Below, piece by piece: positions 6,353 through 9,035 of a stretch of DNA of 9,035 bases. This DNA is from an uncultured bacterium. GTDB taxonomy: Bacteria > Armatimonadota > UBA5829 > DSUL01. The stretch lies in assembly GCA_937967775.1 (NCBI GenBank), contig CALCJH010000278.1, forward strand, positions 1 to 9,035, given 5' to 3'. Below the pieces are notes generated by a model. It was not told the origin of the DNA, made no database searches, and saw only the letters and a program-made list of their open reading frames with translations. Each line of letters opens with the position of its first letter. The first letter of the stretch is position 1. The position numbers and the translations under genes were made by a program.

Positions 6353-7381
6353 ATGAGCGACGCCATCATCCAGATGACGCCGGCCGGCCTTTACTGCCCG
6401 GATGGCGATTTTTACATAGATCCCTGGCTTCCGGTGGCGCGTGCGGTCATCACTCACGCGCATTCGGATCACGCGAGGTCCGGAATGGGCGCGTACCTTT
6501 GTTCGCGCCCGTCGGAGCCTCTGCTCCGGGCCCGTTTGGGACCGGATGTCCGCATCGAGAGCAGGGGTTACGGCGAAGCCGTGACTCTCGGGGCGGTCAG
6601 GGTATCCCTGCATCCCGCCGGACATGTGGCGGGGTCGTCTCAGGTCCGCATCGAGCGACGGGGGCAAGTGGCTGTGGCCGCCGGGGATTACCGTCTGCAC
6701 CCGGATTCCACCTGTGCGCCGTTCGAGCCGCTCCGCTGCCATCACTTCGTGACGGAGTCCACGTTCGGGTTGCCCGTTTACCGCTGGCGGCCGCCGAGAG
6801 AAGTCTTCGACGAGATCAACGCGTGGTGGCTGGCCAATCGCGATGCCGGACGGGTGAGTGTCCTGTTCGCCTATGCTCTGGGGAAGGCGCAGAGGGTGCT
6901 GGCCGGTGTTGACCCCTCCATCGGGCCCATCGTCTGCCACGGGGCGGTGGCCCGGATGAACCAGGCGTGCATGGAGACCGGGGTGCAGCTGCCACCCTTC
7001 CGCCTGGTGGCCGAGATTTCCCGGGAGGAGCTCGGCGGAGCGCTGGTGGTTGCGCCTCCATCGGCGGCGGGCAGCCCGTGGATGCGCCGTTTCGGGGAGG
7101 CGTCCACCGCTATGGCGTCGGGCTGGATGCAAATCCGCGGGGCGCGGCGCAGGAGGGCGGTGGACCGAGGGTTCGTCCTGAGCGACCACGCGGACTGGGA
7201 CGGGCTGAATCAGGCGGTGCGCCTGAGCGGTGCGGATACGGTCTGGGTGACCCACGGGCACAGCGAAGCCCTGGCGCGGTGGCTGCGTGAGCTGGGCCTG
7301 GATGCCAGGGCCATTCAGACCCGGTTCGAGGGCGAAACAGCCGAAGAAGGCCTGCGGGAAGAGGGAGAGGAAACGCTGTGA
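6353..7381 (+). CDS. Ligase-associated MBL-fold DNA exonuclease
   Basis: A 342-residue metallo-beta-lactamase/beta-CASP-type nuclease of the family annotated 'ligase-associated DNA exonuclease', a relative of SNM1/Artemis-type nucleases thought to trim DNA ends for repair. Metal-binding residues are visible: H35-A-H37-S-D39-H40, H91 in PAGHVAGSSQV, D112 in AAGDYRLHPDSTCAPFEP, and the later FVLSDHADWDGL and VWVTHGHSEALARWL. The stretch FVTESTFGLPVYRW is a family hallmark. The ATG at 6353 is chosen because the homologous part begins there and AGTGAGGAGG lies just upstream; a TTG at 6320 would add eleven unlike residues. It is the first gene of a + strand operon: its TGA overlaps the exchanger's GTG (GTGA). 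Family partners are the ATP-dependent ligase (present one gene downstream), an Lhr-type helicase and a metallophosphoesterase. Confidence 0.94.
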   Translation: MSDAIIQMTPAGLYCPDGDFYIDPWLPVARAVITHAHSDHARSGMGAYLCSRPSEPLLRARLGPDVRIESRGYGEAVTLGAVRVSLHPAGHVAGSSQVRIERRGQVAVAAGDYRLHPDSTCAPFEPLRCHHFVTESTFGLPVYRWRPPREVFDEINAWWLANRDAGRVSVLFAYALGKAQRVLAGVDPSIGPIVCHGAVARMNQACMETGVQLPPFRLVAEISREELGGALVVAPPSAAGSPWMRRFGEASTAMASGWMQIRGARRRRAVDRGFVLSDHADWDGLNQAVRLSGADTVWVTHGHSEALARWLRELGLDARAIQTRFEGETAEEGLREEGEETL

Positions 7382-8490
7382 GCCCGTGGCTGATAGCTCT
7401 GGCGATGACCGCAGGACTGGCGGCGCTAACGGCGGGAGCGGAGCTGCTGGTGCGGGGCACCTCCCGGCTGGCGCGCGCTGCCGGTGTCTCCCCGCTGGTC
7501 ATTGGCCTGACTGTGGTGGCATTCGGCACCAGCGCTCCGGAGATCGCGGTCACGGTGGGAGCCGCCGTCACGGGCGAAGCGGAAATCGCGCTGGGAAACG
7601 TCGTGGGGAGCAACATCTTCAACGTGCTCGCCGTGCTGGGTTTTTCGGCCCTGGCGTCGCCGCTGGTGGTCCAGAGGCGGCTTGTGCGAAGCGAGGTCCC
7701 CGTCATGGTGCTCTTGAGCTTCGGCGTGGCGGCGCTGTGTCTGGACGGCTCCCTTGGGCGTCTGGAGGGAGCAGCACTGGCCGCCTCCCTGGCGGGCTAT
7801 CTGTGGTGGACGGTGGGGAGGGCGCGGGCGGAAGGAAACGGGCCGGTGGGCTCGCCCGATGGCGCGGAGCCCCCGGACACCAACGTCCTGCGAGATGTAG
7901 TGCTGACGGTCGCCGGGCTGCTTCTGCTCCCCGCCGGGGCGCGGATGCTGGTGAGCGGCGCATCCGAGATCGCCCGGGCGCTGGGGGCGACGGAACTGGT
8001 CATCGGTCTGACCATCGTAGCCGCGGGGACATCCCTGCCGGAGGCGGCCACGTCCGTGATGGCCGCGCTGCGGGGCGAGCGGGATATCGCCGTGGGCAAT
8101 GTGCTGGGCAGCAACATCTTCAACCTCCTGGGGGTGTTGGGTCTGGCCGGTCTGGTATCCCCTTCCCCCGTGGGCGTTCCGGAAGCCGCACTGCGGTTCG
8201 ATATTCCGGTCATGCTTGCCTGCGCGGTGGCATGTCTGCCGGTAGCCTACACTGGCTACCGCATAGACCGCTGGGAAGGAGCGCTCTTCACCGCGTACTA
8301 TTTCGCCTATCTTGCCTTCCTAGCGCTGGACGCTACCGGCCATTCCGCCGCCGGCCCGTATGGCCGGGTGATGCTGGCGTTCGTGCTTCCGCTTACCGCC
8401 GCAACCCTCGGCACCCTGGCCGTCCGCACGTGGACGGCACGCCGCCTTCGGGCGCAGGCGAGGGCAAGGGCCAGGGGCGCGCAGGTATGA
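7378..8490 (+). CDS. CaCA-type Na+/Ca2+ (cation) exchanger
   Basis: A 370-residue inner-membrane antiporter of the Ca2+:cation antiporter superfamily, YrbG-like, which usually exports Ca2+ in exchange for Na+ or H+. Both alpha repeats are intact: GTSAPE at 50-55 with GNVVGSNIFN at 73-82, and GTSLPE at 217-222 with GNVLGSNIFN at 240-249; the acidic residues E55 and E222 coordinate the cation. Hydrophobic helices fill each half and a polar loop at about 146-170 (RARAEGNGPVGSPDGAEPPD) separates them. The length is slightly above the usual 310-360 because of a basic C-terminal tail (ARRLRAQARARARG). It starts at GTG 7378, 4 bp inside the exonuclease gene, with GGGAGAGGAA as ribosome binding site, and its stop overlaps the ligase start by 4 bp (ATGA). 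Its position between two DNA repair genes is odd. The transported ion is inferred from the family only. Confidence 0.94.
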   Translation: MSPWLIALAMTAGLAALTAGAELLVRGTSRLARAAGVSPLVIGLTVVAFGTSAPEIAVTVGAAVTGEAEIALGNVVGSNIFNVLAVLGFSALASPLVVQRRLVRSEVPVMVLLSFGVAALCLDGSLGRLEGAALAASLAGYLWWTVGRARAEGNGPVGSPDGAEPPDTNVLRDVVLTVAGLLLLPAGARMLVSGASEIARALGATELVIGLTIVAAGTSLPEAATSVMAALRGERDIAVGNVLGSNIFNLLGVLGLAGLVSPSPVGVPEAALRFDIPVMLACAVACLPVAYTGYRIDRWEGALFTAYYFAYLAFLALDATGHSAAGPYGRVMLAFVLPLTAATLGTLAVRTWTARRLRAQARARARGAQV

Positions 8491-9035
8491 AGCGATTTCA
8501 GGAGCTGTTTGCGGCGCTGGACAGCACCAATCGCACCGGCGGGAAGCAGGCTGCTCTGGTTGAGTATTTCCGGGAAGCGCCGCCAGAGGACGCCGCGTGG
8601 GCGGTCTTCTTTCTGACCGGCCGCAAACTACGGCAGGCAGTCACCTCCACGGAGCTCCGCCGTCTTGCGGCCGAAGAGGCAGGCATTCCGGAATGGTTGT
8701 TCGAGGAGTGCTACGACGCCGTAGGCGACCTGGCGGAGACTGTGGCGCTGGCGCTGCCGCCGGGTCCAGAAGACAGGCCACTGTCACCCCTGCACGTCTG
8801 GGTGCGCGAGCGTCTGCTGCCGCTCCGGGAGATGGATGAGAATGGCAGACGCGCCGTTCTGACACAGAGCTGGAAGGAGCTGAGCCCGCAGGGACGGTTC
8901 GTTTGGAACAAGTTGATCACGGGAGGGATGCGCCTGGGGGTCTCGCGGCAACTGGTGGTGCGTGCGCTGGCGGAAGTGAGCGGACTTGCACCGGGCATCA
9001 TCGCGCACCGTCTGATGGGGGAATGGGAACCGAGT
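8487..9035 (+). CDS. ATP-dependent DNA ligase, N-terminal part, cut by right edge
   Basis: The first 183 residues of an ATP-dependent DNA ligase of the ligase-associated repair cluster (the bacterial LigB/LigC-like, cisplatin-operon type). The visible part is the helical DNA-binding domain (DNA_ligase_A_N): MKRFQELFAALDSTNRTGGK, then REAPPEDAAWAVFFLTGRK, then AGIPEWLFEECYDAVGDLAE, PLSPLHVWVRERLLPLREMD, GRFVWNKLITGGMRLGVSR and LAEVSGLAPGIIAHRLMGEW. The nucleotidyltransferase domain with its adenylated lysine lies past the edge, so catalytic integrity cannot be judged. The ATG at 8487 overlaps the exchanger's TGA by 4 bp (ATGA), implying translational coupling. It should seal nicks or breaks in DNA after the exonuclease trims ends. 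An Lhr helicase or metallophosphoesterase gene is expected downstream. Confidence 0.95.
   Translation, partial: MKRFQELFAALDSTNRTGGKQAALVEYFREAPPEDAAWAVFFLTGRKLRQAVTSTELRRLAAEEAGIPEWLFEECYDAVGDLAETVALALPPGPEDRPLSPLHVWVRERLLPLREMDENGRRAVLTQSWKELSPQGRFVWNKLITGGMRLGVSRQLVVRALAEVSGLAPGIIAHRLMGEWEPS

Noticed and set aside
8240..8261. Perfect 8-bp inverted repeat CGGTAGCC / GGCTACCG with a 6-nt loop
   Set aside because: It lies inside the exchanger coding region, encodes an ordinary loop (PVAYTGYRID) and has no U-run, so it is likely chance in GC-rich sequence.

Overview
High-GC bacterial chromosome, probably from Armatimonadota or a relative. The best clue is the prepilin-like protein at 5456-6178: a [19 protein letters not shown] helix followed by [14 protein letters not shown] and a C-terminal H-X9-DG motif, a combination I associate with that phylum and with Planctomycetes. 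A PEP-CTERM protein and a Gfo/Idh/MocA oxidoreductase fit the same origin. The phylum is an inference from protein style, since no rRNA is present. Most of the window is densely coding and no mobile element, tRNA, rRNA or CRISPR was seen.

Layout. (1) 1-950 (+): the C-terminal half of lepA (elongation factor 4), cut by the left edge. (2) 1012-1956 (+): a PflX-type (COG1313) radical SAM protein, possibly co-transcribed with lepA. (3) 1989-2768 (-): a TSUP/TauE-type membrane transporter, convergent with the radical SAM gene. (4) 2863-3621 (-): a secreted DNRLRE-type PEP-CTERM protein with a good sigma70-like promoter, a structured leader of about 85 nt, a strong ribosome binding site and a clear intrinsic terminator. 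(5) 5307-3853 (-): a two-gene unit of a small Dabb (stress-responsive A/B barrel) protein and a Gfo/Idh/MocA oxidoreductase. (6) 5456-6178 (-): the prepilin-like H-X9-DG protein, with its own promoter and terminator. (7) 6353-9035+ (+): a tightly overlapping operon of ligase-associated MBL-fold DNA exonuclease, CaCA-type cation/Ca2+ exchanger, and ATP-dependent DNA ligase, cut by the right edge.

The most interesting part is the last operon. The exonuclease and ligase belong to the bacterial 'ligase-associated' repair cluster (MBL exonuclease, ATP-dependent ligase, Lhr-type helicase, metallophosphoesterase). Here a ten- or eleven-helix cation exchanger gene sits between the two repair genes and overlaps both by 4 bp (GTGA and ATGA), so all three are likely translated from one message. 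The second item of interest is the leader RNA of the PEP-CTERM gene, a two-tier stem-loop that I could not match to a riboswitch class I know. Nothing here proves a new system, but these two loci deserve comparative checks.
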